Assembly: GCA_038257535.1 (NCBI GenBank)
Contig: JBBSJE010000109.1
Span: 1 to 19,013, forward strand
DNA length: 19,013 bases
Source of the DNA: JAGTJU01 sp038257535
Lineage (GTDB): Bacteria > Myxococcota_A > Polyangia > Fen-1088
Reading direction: 5' to 3'
The notes beneath the pieces are model-generated. The model was given only the letters and a program-made list of their open reading frames with translations. It did not search any database and was not told where the DNA came from. Shown piece after piece: positions 7,825 to 14,111 of the stretch. The stretch's first letter is position 1; the number at the start of each line of letters is the position of its first letter. Position numbers and translations under genes: made by a program.

Positions 7825-8454
7825 ATGAACTGCCGCTTTGCCAGCGGCTTGTGGGTGTTGTTGGCCTTGGCAGGCTTGCCGGCGTGCAAGCCGAAGATCG
7901 AACCCGCTGAGGAGAAGGCCGTCATGCTGGAACTGCGCGGCGCCGATGGGCATCTGCGTTTGCAGCTGGCGCGCGCTGGCGACAACTTTGGCGACGAACG
8001 GCTCGCGTGGTACGCGGGGCCGGACGTGGGCGGCCGGCTGCAGCGCCTGCCCAATCAGGCGGGCACCACGGCCTTGGAGGGCCATCGCGTGGGCGTGCGG
8101 CGCACGCAGGACGACGCGCTCGTACTGTCGCGCAATGGCAGCGCGTATTTGAACCTTGAGCGCCGGGGCGAAACCCTGCGGTTGGGCAACGGCGACGGAT
8201 TTCCCACCGGCCGCATTCAGCGCGAGGGCAAAACCGCAAGGCTTTCGGGCGCTGGCGGCGAGCTGCAAGCGCAGGCGCAGCTGGAAGGCGATCGCGTGGC
8301 GGTGACTGACCGAGACGGTCGCGCGCTGGGGTATGTGGTGGGCGCCGCGGGGCCCGAGGAGGCCCTTGTGGCGTTCTTGCCGGGCCTGCAACCAGTGGAG
8401 CAGGCCCTGCTGCTGGCAACCCAGCTGCCAGCCTCAAAGTTGGTGAAGCCTTAA
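7825..8454 (+). CDS. Putative lipoprotein of unknown function
   Basis: I chose the ATG at 7825, preceded by CCAGG at a short distance; an in-frame GTG seven codons upstream (7804) is also possible. The N-terminus is a lipoprotein signal: hydrophobic SGLWVLLALAG followed by lipobox LPAC with Cys21, then KPK. The mature ~189 residues are rich in short beta-strand patterns with repeated Gly/Arg turns (LRLQLARAGD, LNLERRGETLRLGNGDG, ARLSGAGGELQAQAQL), suggesting a beta-rich domain. I recognise no family. It follows the GGDEF gene by about 36 bases and may be co-transcribed. Its stop is 30 bases from the convergent flgM-like gene. Confidence 0.62.
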   Translation: MNCRFASGLWVLLALAGLPACKPKIEPAEEKAVMLELRGADGHLRLQLARAGDNFGDERLAWYAGPDVGGRLQRLPNQAGTTALEGHRVGVRRTQDDALVLSRNGSAYLNLERRGETLRLGNGDGFPTGRIQREGKTARLSGAGGELQAQAQLEGDRVAVTDRDGRALGYVVGAAGPEEALVAFLPGLQPVEQALLLATQLPASKLVKP

Positions 8455-8484
8455 CGCCCCGGCTGCCGGAGTGTAGGCCCGCGA

Positions 8485-8709
8485 TTAGCTTTCGCCCGGT
8501 CGTCGAGCAAAGGCGCGGCGCAAGATGCGTTCAGCCAGTTGTTCGGGTTCAACCCTGTAGCGACCCGCCGCCACCAAGCGGCGAAGGTCCTCCACGCGGG
8601 AGGCCCGGGCGATGTCTTCGCCAGAGCGGGTGGAAAGATACGCCTGCTTGTTGCCAGCCGGCGCGCGTCGTGGTGTGAGCCTACCTGTGCCCTTCATGCA
8701 CACAATCAT
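8485..8709 (-). CDS. flgM: FlgM-like anti-sigma-28 factor
   Basis: The start ATG at 8709 has GGAG five bases upstream. The 74-residue product has a short basic, flexible N-terminus and a helical C-terminus, RVEDLRRLVAAGRYRVEP followed by EQLAERILRRAF. This is the arrangement of the sigma-28-binding helices of FlgM, where I(R)xLVxxGxYxVDxxxxA is typical. FlgM holds FliA inactive until it is exported through the finished flagellar hook-basal body. The gene lies 123 bases downstream of a FliA-type sigma factor on the same strand, which strongly supports the pairing. It is a little shorter than the enterobacterial protein (about 97 residues), mostly at the N-terminus. Confidence 0.78.
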   Translation of the reverse strand: MIVCMKGTGRLTPRRAPAGNKQAYLSTRSGEDIARASRVEDLRRLVAAGRYRVEPEQLAERILRRAFARRPGES

Positions 8710-8733
8710 CGGTGCTCCAGCGCCACGGCTTAA

Positions 8734-8758
8734 GAAAAAAAAGCAAGTTTTCGAAAAC
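8734..8758 (-). promoter_or_regulatory. Palindrome followed by T-tract between fliA and flgM
   Basis: Read on the minus strand, the perfect 12-bp palindrome GTTTTCGAAAAC (8747-8758) is followed four bases later by a long run of T (8734-8742, interrupted only at its start). It could be a weak intrinsic terminator, an operator or an A/T-rich upstream element for flgM. The stem is too short and A/T-rich for a confident terminator call. Confidence 0.3.
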
Positions 8759-8832
8759 CGCAGACAAATCCAGCGCTTGGCTTGGCAGTTCTGGGGCCCG
8801 CGGGGTTGCGCTGTGGACGTGCGCGGCGATTT

Positions 8833-9834
8833 TTAGGCGGCGGCTTCGTCCAGATCGGTCAGCGTCTCGCGCAGGCGACGGGTGGCTTCGCCGTGAATTT
8901 GGCAAACGCGGCTTTCCGTCACACCCAGAACGCTTCCAATCTCTTTCAGATTCAAATTCTCGATGTAATAAAGCGATAGCACCTGCTGCATCTTGTCGGG
9001 AAGGCGACCAATGCCCTCAACCAAGCGGCCCAGGGTCTCGCGGTGCGAGGTCAGCTCAAACGGATCTGGCGAGCTCTCATCACAGGTGCGCTCTAGGAAA
9101 TCAGGACCTGCGTCGTCAATGCCCACCACCGACGAGCCTGAGAGCTTCTGTTGGCGTGCGTAGAGCTCGTCAACCTCAACGCCCAAGATGGCGGCCAACT
9201 CTTCTTGGTCGGGGGTGCGGCCCAGCTGCGATTCAAGCTTGCGTGTGGCTTCGCGCAGCTCGTTTGACAGGCGGCGCATGTCGCGGGAGAGGGTGTCGCG
9301 TGAGCGCAAATCATCCAGCATGGCGCCGCGGATGCGGAACTCGGCAAAGGCCTCGAATCTATCAACGCGGGTGGGATCGAAGCGGTCGGCTGCCTCCATC
9401 AAACCAATGACGCCCGATGACACCAAGTCGTCAATCTCCACGTGGGCGGGAAGACGGCGGGCCAACCGGCGGGCCACCTTTTCAATGTAGGGGAAAAACT
9501 GGGCCGCATATTGACGACGCTTGTCCGCCAACAACTCTTCTGCGGTCTTTTCCGGCGCGCGCTTGGGCTTTTTGCGCTTGCCATCCGACGCTTCGCTTTT
9601 GATCTCTGCGGCAGCGGCAAGCACCTTCTTGGCCTCTGCCTTCGCTATGGAATTGGCGCCAGCGGCTTTCTTAACCGGGGCCTCAACCACCGCGCTTTTC
9701 ATCTCCGTTTTCGCGGCCACCTTCGGCGCCGCTTTGGCAGCCAGCTTGGGAGCGGCTGCGGCGCTCTTGGCGGTGGGCGTTTTGACGCTGGTCGATTTGC
9801 TGACGGGCGACTTGCGGAGTTGGGCGGTTGCCAT
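8833..9834 (-). CDS. fliA: RNA polymerase sigma factor, FliA/WhiG (sigma-28) type, with Ala/Lys-rich N-terminal extension
   Basis: The ATG at 9834 begins MATAQLRK. An in-frame start 41 codons upstream would include unrelated-looking residues. No good ribosome-binding site is seen for either. The product is 333 residues, against about 240 for typical FliA. Residues about 1-100 are a low-complexity Ala/Lys/Ser/Pro extension with a KRKKPKRAPEK basic patch. Region 2 covers about 107-180 (EIDDLVSSGVIGLMEAADRF, IRGAMLDDLRSRD). Region 3 covers about 190-255 (GRTPDQEELAAILGV). Region 4 covers about 268-325, with helix-turn-helix LKEIGSVLGVTESRVCQIHG. FliA-type factors direct RNA polymerase to late flagellar, chemotaxis and motility promoters. 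The FlgM-like gene downstream and the NtrC-type regulator upstream fit a motility regulation block. Confidence 0.88.
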   Translation of the reverse strand: MATAQLRKSPVSKSTSVKTPTAKSAAAAPKLAAKAAPKVAAKTEMKSAVVEAPVKKAAGANSIAKAEAKKVLAAAAEIKSEASDGKRKKPKRAPEKTAEELLADKRRQYAAQFFPYIEKVARRLARRLPAHVEIDDLVSSGVIGLMEAADRFDPTRVDRFEAFAEFRIRGAMLDDLRSRDTLSRDMRRLSNELREATRKLESQLGRTPDQEELAAILGVEVDELYARQQKLSGSSVVGIDDAGPDFLERTCDESSPDPFELTSHRETLGRLVEGIGRLPDKMQQVLSLYYIENLNLKEIGSVLGVTESRVCQIHGEATRRLRETLTDLDEAAA

Positions 9835-9925
9835 GCGGCTAGGGACTGCATGGTTTATGCCACGATGGGACTCACGAGAATTCGCATACTTGGCGAAGCA
9901 CCGTGATGCGGAAGTGCCCGAAACC

Positions 9926-9939
9926 GTCATCGCGATGAC
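9926..9939. promoter_or_regulatory. 14-bp perfect palindrome upstream of the sigma factor gene
   Basis: GTCATCGCGATGAC is a perfect inverted repeat in the 243-base gap between the sigma-54-type activator gene and fliA, about 90 bases upstream of the chosen fliA start. It has the size and symmetry of a dimer-bound operator. I found no convincing -24/-12 (sigma-54) promoter in this gap by eye. Confidence 0.35.
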
Positions 9940-10077
9940 GATCTCTGTCAGGGGCACCCGCCATCCGGTTGACGGCGTTGGCGTTTATGACAGCGAATTT
10001 GACGTTGCTCTCAGGTGCAACAGGGCAGCTGTGCCAGACATTCCCACCGGCAGGTGCATGTCGGTATTTTGCGTGCT

Positions 10078-11424
10078 TTACGCGACGTTTCGACGTCGAA
10101 GCTTCTCCACCAGCGTGGTGCGGTTAAGGCCCAAGAGCTCGGCCGCACGGTTCTTGTTTCCGCCTGTGCGCTTGAGCGCTTGTCCTATCAGACGGTCTTC
10201 TAATTGCGAAAGCAACAAACGTAGATCAACACCGCTCGCAGGTAGGTCTAAGGGGGTGTTGGCCAAATCCAAAACCGTTGTGCGCAAATTGGGCGGCAGG
10301 TCCTCAAGGACCATGGTGCGGTTGCCTGCCACAATGACCAAGCGCTCCACCACATTGGCCAACTGGCGCACGTTTCCCGGCCACTCGTAGCTGCGCAGAC
10401 GATCCAGCACATCGGCTGAGAATCCGGGCACGGAGCGGCCGTGGCGCGTGTTCATCTCCATCCGGAAATGCTCTGCCAACAGCGGAATGTCCTCGGGGCG
10501 TTCGCGCAGCGGGGGCAACTCGATGGGAATCACGTCCAAACGGTAAAACAGGTCTTCACGAAACTCGTCGTCGCGGACCATCTGCTCAAGGTTGCGATGC
10601 GTGGCTGCGATGATGCGTACATCCACCGCCACCTGCTCTGAACTGCCCAAAGGTTGCACCACGCGGTCCTGCAGCACGCGCAAGAGCTTGGCTTGCATCG
10701 CTTTGGACATGTCGCCAATCTCATCTAGAAATAGGGTTCCTGCTTGTGCGCTGGCAATCTTGCCCACCCGGCTGCGATCGGCTCCGGTGAAGGCACCGCG
10801 GCTGTGCCCCAAAAGCTCTGCTTCGGCCAGCGCTTCGGGAATGGCCGCCATGTTCACGGCCACAAACGGCCCCGCCCGCCGCTCACTCGCGGCGTGAATT
10901 AGACGCGCCACAACTTCTTTGCCGGTGCCGGTTTCGCCGCGAATCAGCACGCTCGCGTCTGTGTCGGCCACCTGCTCGATGCGTTCAAGCACCAACCGCA
11001 CGGCGGGATGCTCGCCGATGAGCGCTGCGCCCTGCGTGGGCCGCCATCCCGTCAGCGGCTGTGCGCTTTCCAAGAAGCGCTTCACGGCGGTTTCAACCGC
11101 CACGGGGTGAAAGGGTTTCGACAGAAAATCAAGCGCCCCAGCCCGCAGGGCGCCGATGGCGTCGCGAACCTGTCCAGGGCCAGTCAGCACGATCACTGAC
11201 ACCATGGGATGGCAGCGTCTGGCCGCTTCCAACACGGCGAAGCCATTGATTCCCGGCATGGCCAAGTTGGTGAAACACAGGTCGAAGGTTTCCAGCCGCA
11301 GCAGCGCAATGGCTTCGGCACCACCAAAGACGCAGGTGGGCGTGTAGCCCAGCGCCCCCAGCATGTGGCTTAGAGTTTCGCTTGTGGCGGCTTCGTCGTC
11401 GACGACCAGAATCTTTTTGCCCAT
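10078..11424 (-). CDS. Sigma-54-dependent NtrC-family regulator with non-phosphorylatable receiver
   Basis: I prefer the ATG at 11424 (MGKKILVVDDE) to a TTG five codons upstream because it fits the usual receiver N-terminus. The 448-residue product has a receiver (about 3-115), an AAA+ domain (about 135-375) and a Fis-type helix-turn-helix (about 417-444, NKNRAAELLGLNRTTLVEKL). The AAA+ domain has Walker A GETGTGKE (163-170), the sigma-54-contacting GAFTGA loop (210-215), Walker B LFLDEIGD and the EWPGNVRQL sensor. The receiver keeps D9/D10, T81 and K103, but the phosphoacceptor position is Asn (N53 in FTNLAMPG). It probably activates sigma-54 promoters without phosphorylation, comparable to FleQ of Pseudomonas, which also lacks a working receiver. 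It sits between pilT and fliA on the same strand, so motility genes are likely targets. Confidence 0.88.
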   Translation of the reverse strand: MGKKILVVDDEAATSETLSHMLGALGYTPTCVFGGAEAIALLRLETFDLCFTNLAMPGINGFAVLEAARRCHPMVSVIVLTGPGQVRDAIGALRAGALDFLSKPFHPVAVETAVKRFLESAQPLTGWRPTQGAALIGEHPAVRLVLERIEQVADTDASVLIRGETGTGKEVVARLIHAASERRAGPFVAVNMAAIPEALAEAELLGHSRGAFTGADRSRVGKIASAQAGTLFLDEIGDMSKAMQAKLLRVLQDRVVQPLGSSEQVAVDVRIIAATHRNLEQMVRDDEFREDLFYRLDVIPIELPPLRERPEDIPLLAEHFRMEMNTRHGRSVPGFSADVLDRLRSYEWPGNVRQLANVVERLVIVAGNRTMVLEDLPPNLRTTVLDLANTPLDLPASGVDLRLLLSQLEDRLIGQALKRTGGNKNRAAELLGLNRTTLVEKLRRRNVA

Positions 11425-11482
11425 TGGCTTACGTTTCAATCGGTGGAATGCTTATGTCCCTGAAGGCTGAACGGGGCGGCTT

Positions 11483-13090
11483 TCATTCCATCCCTGCGCT
11501 CCACGGGCCTTGAAACCCCGCGCGGCTCAAGACCATGGCGAATTCTTTTTTGTTGGGCGCCTTGGCGTAGGCCTCCGAGGCCTCCACCACGTTGTTGCGC
11601 ACAAGTTCAATCATGGCGTCGCTGATGGTTTGCATGCCGATGCCTCGGCCGGTTTGCATCACCGACGGAATTTGGAAGGTTTTGCCTTCGCGGATGAGGT
11701 TCGCCACGGCCGACGTCACCACCAAAATTTCCAACGCCGCCACACGCCCGCCGCCCTTTTTCTTGAGCAGCGTTTGCGCCACAACCCCCTTGAGCGATTC
11801 CGAAAGCATCAAGCGAATCTGGCTTTGCCGATCCGTTGGGAATTGGTCTATCAACCTATCCACGGTGGAGGGCGCGGTGTTGGTGTGAAGGGTTCCAAAC
11901 ACCAAGTGACCAGTTTCCGCGGTTTCGATGGCGATCGCCACGGTCTCAAGGTCCCGCATTTCGCCCACCAGAACGATGTCAGGATCTTCGCGCAGAGCTG
12001 CACGTAGGGCGCTTTTGAAACCCTTGGTGTGCACGCCCACTTCACGCTGATTCACCAGGCACTTGATGTCTTTGTGAACAAACTCAACCGGATCTTCGAT
12101 GGTGATGATGTGGTCGTTCCGGTTCTTGTTGATCCAGTCAACCATGCCCGCAAGCGTGGTTGATTTGCCGCTGCCCGTAGGGCCGGTTACAACCACCAAA
12201 CCTTTGGTGTGCTGACACATGTCGATCACCGCTTTGGGCAACCCCAGCTGTTCGGCGGTCAGCACTTTGGAAGGAATTTGCCGAAACACCGCGCCCATGC
12301 CCGAAAGATCGCGAAACACATTGCACCGCATACGAGCGCGCGCGCCCAATTCGTAAGCGAAGTCGGTGTCATTCGTGTCGGCAAATTCCTGACGGTTGCG
12401 GTCAGGCATGATGGGTTCGACCATGCGCTGGATCTGCTCTGAGCTGAGCGTACCGCGATTGGGCATGGCCAGGATGCCGCCGTCCACACGCACCATGGGC
12501 ACAATGCCGGATTTCAGGTGCATGTCCGAAGCCCCCATGTCCAGCATGTGGTTGAAAAACGCGTCAATGCCGTGGGCAGAGGCGCCCGCGCTCACGCCCA
12601 AGCTGGGCGTGGCCATGGCCAGTTCGGCGCTGTCGGCGGGCGAGATCGAAATCGGCGCTGCCGGTGGCGGTGCCGGGCGTGCAGCAGGTGCCGCGTTGGC
12701 CATGCCATTGCCGCCATGGGCGCCGTTAACGCCGTTGGGACGGCTGGCCGCGATGGGCGGCGCTGCGTTGGCCGTCGAGCTGGGGGCGGCATGGCCACGC
12801 CCAGGTTCGATCATCACCACAATGCCCTGATGGCTTTCGTTGACGGTGATGTTCACCAACCCACTGGGGGAGGGGTAGGGAAACACGCGCGAGCCCGTGA
12901 GCCCTGGGGTATACGCCGAGCCCAAAACCTCGGCCAACAGCGCTACTATCTGATCTTCGGTGGCGGGTCGCGATGACACGGGCTTCGAGGCGCCCGAAAC
13001 CACCATGGCTACGGGAGCGTCGGCGCGGAAAACCAGCGCATCCGCCCGATGTTTCGTCATTGCATCAAGGTATCGATCTAAAGTGGCCAT
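11483..13090 (-). CDS. pilT: PilT-type twitching motility ATPase with N-terminal extension
   Basis: The start ATG at 13090 has GAGG four bases upstream. The product is 535 residues, against about 345 for typical PilT. Residues about 175-535 are a complete PilT: N-terminal PAS-like part (IDAFFNHMLDMGASDMHLKS), Walker A GPTGSGKST (303-311), Asp box around IEDPVEFVHK (331-340), Walker B with E377 in LVGEMRD, His box TGHLVFGTLHT (393-403) and the retraction-specific helix as AVANLIREGK (461-470; usual AIRNLIRE). PilT is the hexameric ATPase at the base of type IV pili that drives retraction. Residues 1-95 resemble a degenerate second copy of the PilT N-terminal domain, joined by an Ala/Pro/Gly linker (about 100-172). 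A sigma-54-type regulator gene follows 58 bases downstream. Confidence 0.9.
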   Translation of the reverse strand: MATLDRYLDAMTKHRADALVFRADAPVAMVVSGASKPVSSRPATEDQIVALLAEVLGSAYTPGLTGSRVFPYPSPSGLVNITVNESHQGIVVMIEPGRGHAAPSSTANAAPPIAASRPNGVNGAHGGNGMANAAPAARPAPPPAAPISISPADSAELAMATPSLGVSAGASAHGIDAFFNHMLDMGASDMHLKSGIVPMVRVDGGILAMPNRGTLSSEQIQRMVEPIMPDRNRQEFADTNDTDFAYELGARARMRCNVFRDLSGMGAVFRQIPSKVLTAEQLGLPKAVIDMCQHTKGLVVVTGPTGSGKSTTLAGMVDWINKNRNDHIITIEDPVEFVHKDIKCLVNQREVGVHTKGFKSALRAALREDPDIVLVGEMRDLETVAIAIETAETGHLVFGTLHTNTAPSTVDRLIDQFPTDRQSQIRLMLSESLKGVVAQTLLKKKGGGRVAALEILVVTSAVANLIREGKTFQIPSVMQTGRGIGMQTISDAMIELVRNNVVEASEAYAKAPNKKEFAMVLSRAGFQGPWSAGME

Positions 13091-13136
13091 GCATCCTCGT
13101 CGGGGGTCGCGGCGCTCAACTCAGGCGCCGCTGTCC

Positions 13137-13170
13137 TTCAAACTTCGACGCGCACGCGCCGAAACTTGAA
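13137..13170. repeat. 34-base imperfect inverted repeat between pilT and nuoJ
   Basis: The arm TTCAAACTTCGACGC (13137-13151) pairs with GCGCCGAAACTTGAA (13156-13170) around a 4-base centre, with 12 of 15 positions complementary. It lies between the divergent pilT and nuoJ starts. It could be a hairpin in the pilT leader or an operator for either gene. Confidence 0.45.
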
Positions 13171-13200
13171 CGCTGGCGCTTGTTTGGCCTACGACGCATT

Positions 13201-13229
13201 TTGACAGGCCAAGAAGATTCCCCTACCGT
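13201..13229 (+). promoter_or_regulatory. Sigma-70 promoter for the nuoJKLMN cluster
   Basis: A perfect -35 TTGACA (13201-13206), a 17-base spacer and a -10 TACCGT (13224-13229) place the expected transcription start at about 13236. The in-frame GTG at 13237 would then be at the very 5' end of the mRNA, suggesting leaderless translation of nuoJ. An in-frame GTG at 13228 overlaps the -10 box and would be excluded if this promoter is right. Confidence 0.55.
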
Positions 13230-13236
13230 GACTCCG

Positions 13237-13800
13237 GTGACCGGAGTTTCCACCAACGTTTTCCCGGTGCCTTCGAACGCGCTGGAACTGTGGGTGTTTG
13301 TGGCCGTGGCGTTGGCCACTTTGGCGGCCGCGATTGTGGCCATCACCCGCCCAACAGCTTTGGGCGCCGCGGTGGCCATGTTTGTGTCGGCGGTTTCGTG
13401 CGCGGGGCTTTTTGTGGCGGTCTCGGCGCCGTTCCTGGCGGTCGCGTTCGTGCTGCTGCTGGGCGGGGGCTTGTTGGGTTTTTTTGTGTTTGGCGTGATC
13501 ATGCTGAACCGCGCCGACACCGAACCCGTTGCGCTGCGGTCGCTCGTGATGCGTGGGTTAGGCCTGCTTACGACATCGCTCACGCTTTTGTACATTGCGC
13601 GCTGCCTGCCAGAGGAGGAGCGTCTGGCGGTGGAGACCACGGCCCTGTCCAAGAGCTTCGGAAACACCGCTTCGGTTGGCAAAGCTTTGTTTGTTGACCT
13701 TGGTTTTGCAACCCAGATTTTGGCCGTGTTCCTGCTTGTGGGCTTGATCTCTGCTTTGGCGTTGTCGCGGGTGATCACGGTCTTGCCTGGCAAGGAATGA
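13237..13800 (+). CDS. nuoJ: Complex I membrane subunit NuoJ, divergent
   Basis: I chose the GTG at 13237 from the promoter position; the GTG at 13228 is an alternative. The 187-residue product has five hydrophobic segments in the NuoJ pattern. A segment ending FFVFGVIMLN (82-91) aligns with the E. coli block ending LFVFVVMMLN. It also has the SVGKALFVDLGFATQILAVFLLVG region typical of the NuoJ C-terminus. NuoJ helps link the quinone site to the antiporter-like subunits; its TM3 bulge holds a conserved Tyr (Y59 in E. coli), which here aligns with L75, and a nearby Glu is also not conserved. It is the first gene of a compact nuoJ-K-L-M-N run. nuoA to nuoI are not in the window. Confidence 0.75.
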   Translation: MTGVSTNVFPVPSNALELWVFVAVALATLAAAIVAITRPTALGAAVAMFVSAVSCAGLFVAVSAPFLAVAFVLLLGGGLLGFFVFGVIMLNRADTEPVALRSLVMRGLGLLTTSLTLLYIARCLPEEERLAVETTALSKSFGNTASVGKALFVDLGFATQILAVFLLVGLISALALSRVITVLPGKE

Positions 13801-13804
13801 AGCC

Positions 13805-14104
13805 ATGCCGCTGACGTATTTTGTGCTTGTGGGTCTGGCCTTGTATGGGCTGGGATTCGTGGCGCTCTTGCTGCGAAGAAACGCGCTGTTTGTGGTTTTG
13901 GGTGTGTTTATCCAAATGGCTGGCAGCGGCTTGGTGTTCGCCTCAGCCAGCCGCGCCTTTGCCGATATCAGAGGCCAGGGGGTGGCGTTCATTTTGATTG
14001 CGGTTGGAATGACACACGCCGTGGTGGCGTTGGCCGCGTTTACGGGCTTGCATCGGCAGCAACGCGCCCCGCATTTGGATGCGGCTCGTCGACTGCGAGG
14101 GTAA
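13805..14104 (+). CDS. nuoK: Complex I membrane subunit NuoK lacking both conserved glutamates
   Basis: The ATG at 13805 follows the nuoJ stop by four bases, with AAGGA upstream inside nuoJ. The 99-residue length and three transmembrane helices match NuoK (E. coli, 100). Conserved landmarks are LLLRRNALFVVLG (21-33), RGQGVAFILIAVG and the terminal RRLRG, which aligns with E. coli SEMRG. The two membrane glutamates essential for proton transfer in E. coli NuoK (E36 and E72) align with F35 in VLGVFIQ and H71 in GMTHAVV. The alignment has a constant one-residue offset and no gaps near these sites, so the losses look real. Confidence 0.8.
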   Translation: MPLTYFVLVGLALYGLGFVALLLRRNALFVVLGVFIQMAGSGLVFASASRAFADIRGQGVAFILIAVGMTHAVVALAAFTGLHRQQRAPHLDAARRLRG

Positions 14105-14111
14105 CGGCGAG

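Noticed and set aside
7636..8391. 251-codon minus-strand open frame across the GGDEF end and the lipoprotein gene
   Set aside because: It crosses two convincing plus-strand genes and has low-complexity Ala/Gln/Arg composition without domains.
8455..8484. Bidirectional terminator between the convergent lipoprotein and flgM genes
   Set aside because: CCGGCTGCCGG gives only a 4-bp stem and there is no T-run on either side.
9835..10077. Sigma-54 promoter for fliA
   Set aside because: TGGCAC and TTGC elements occur on the minus strand around 10018-10035, but the spacing is about 10 bases instead of about 5, so GG/GC are not correctly placed.
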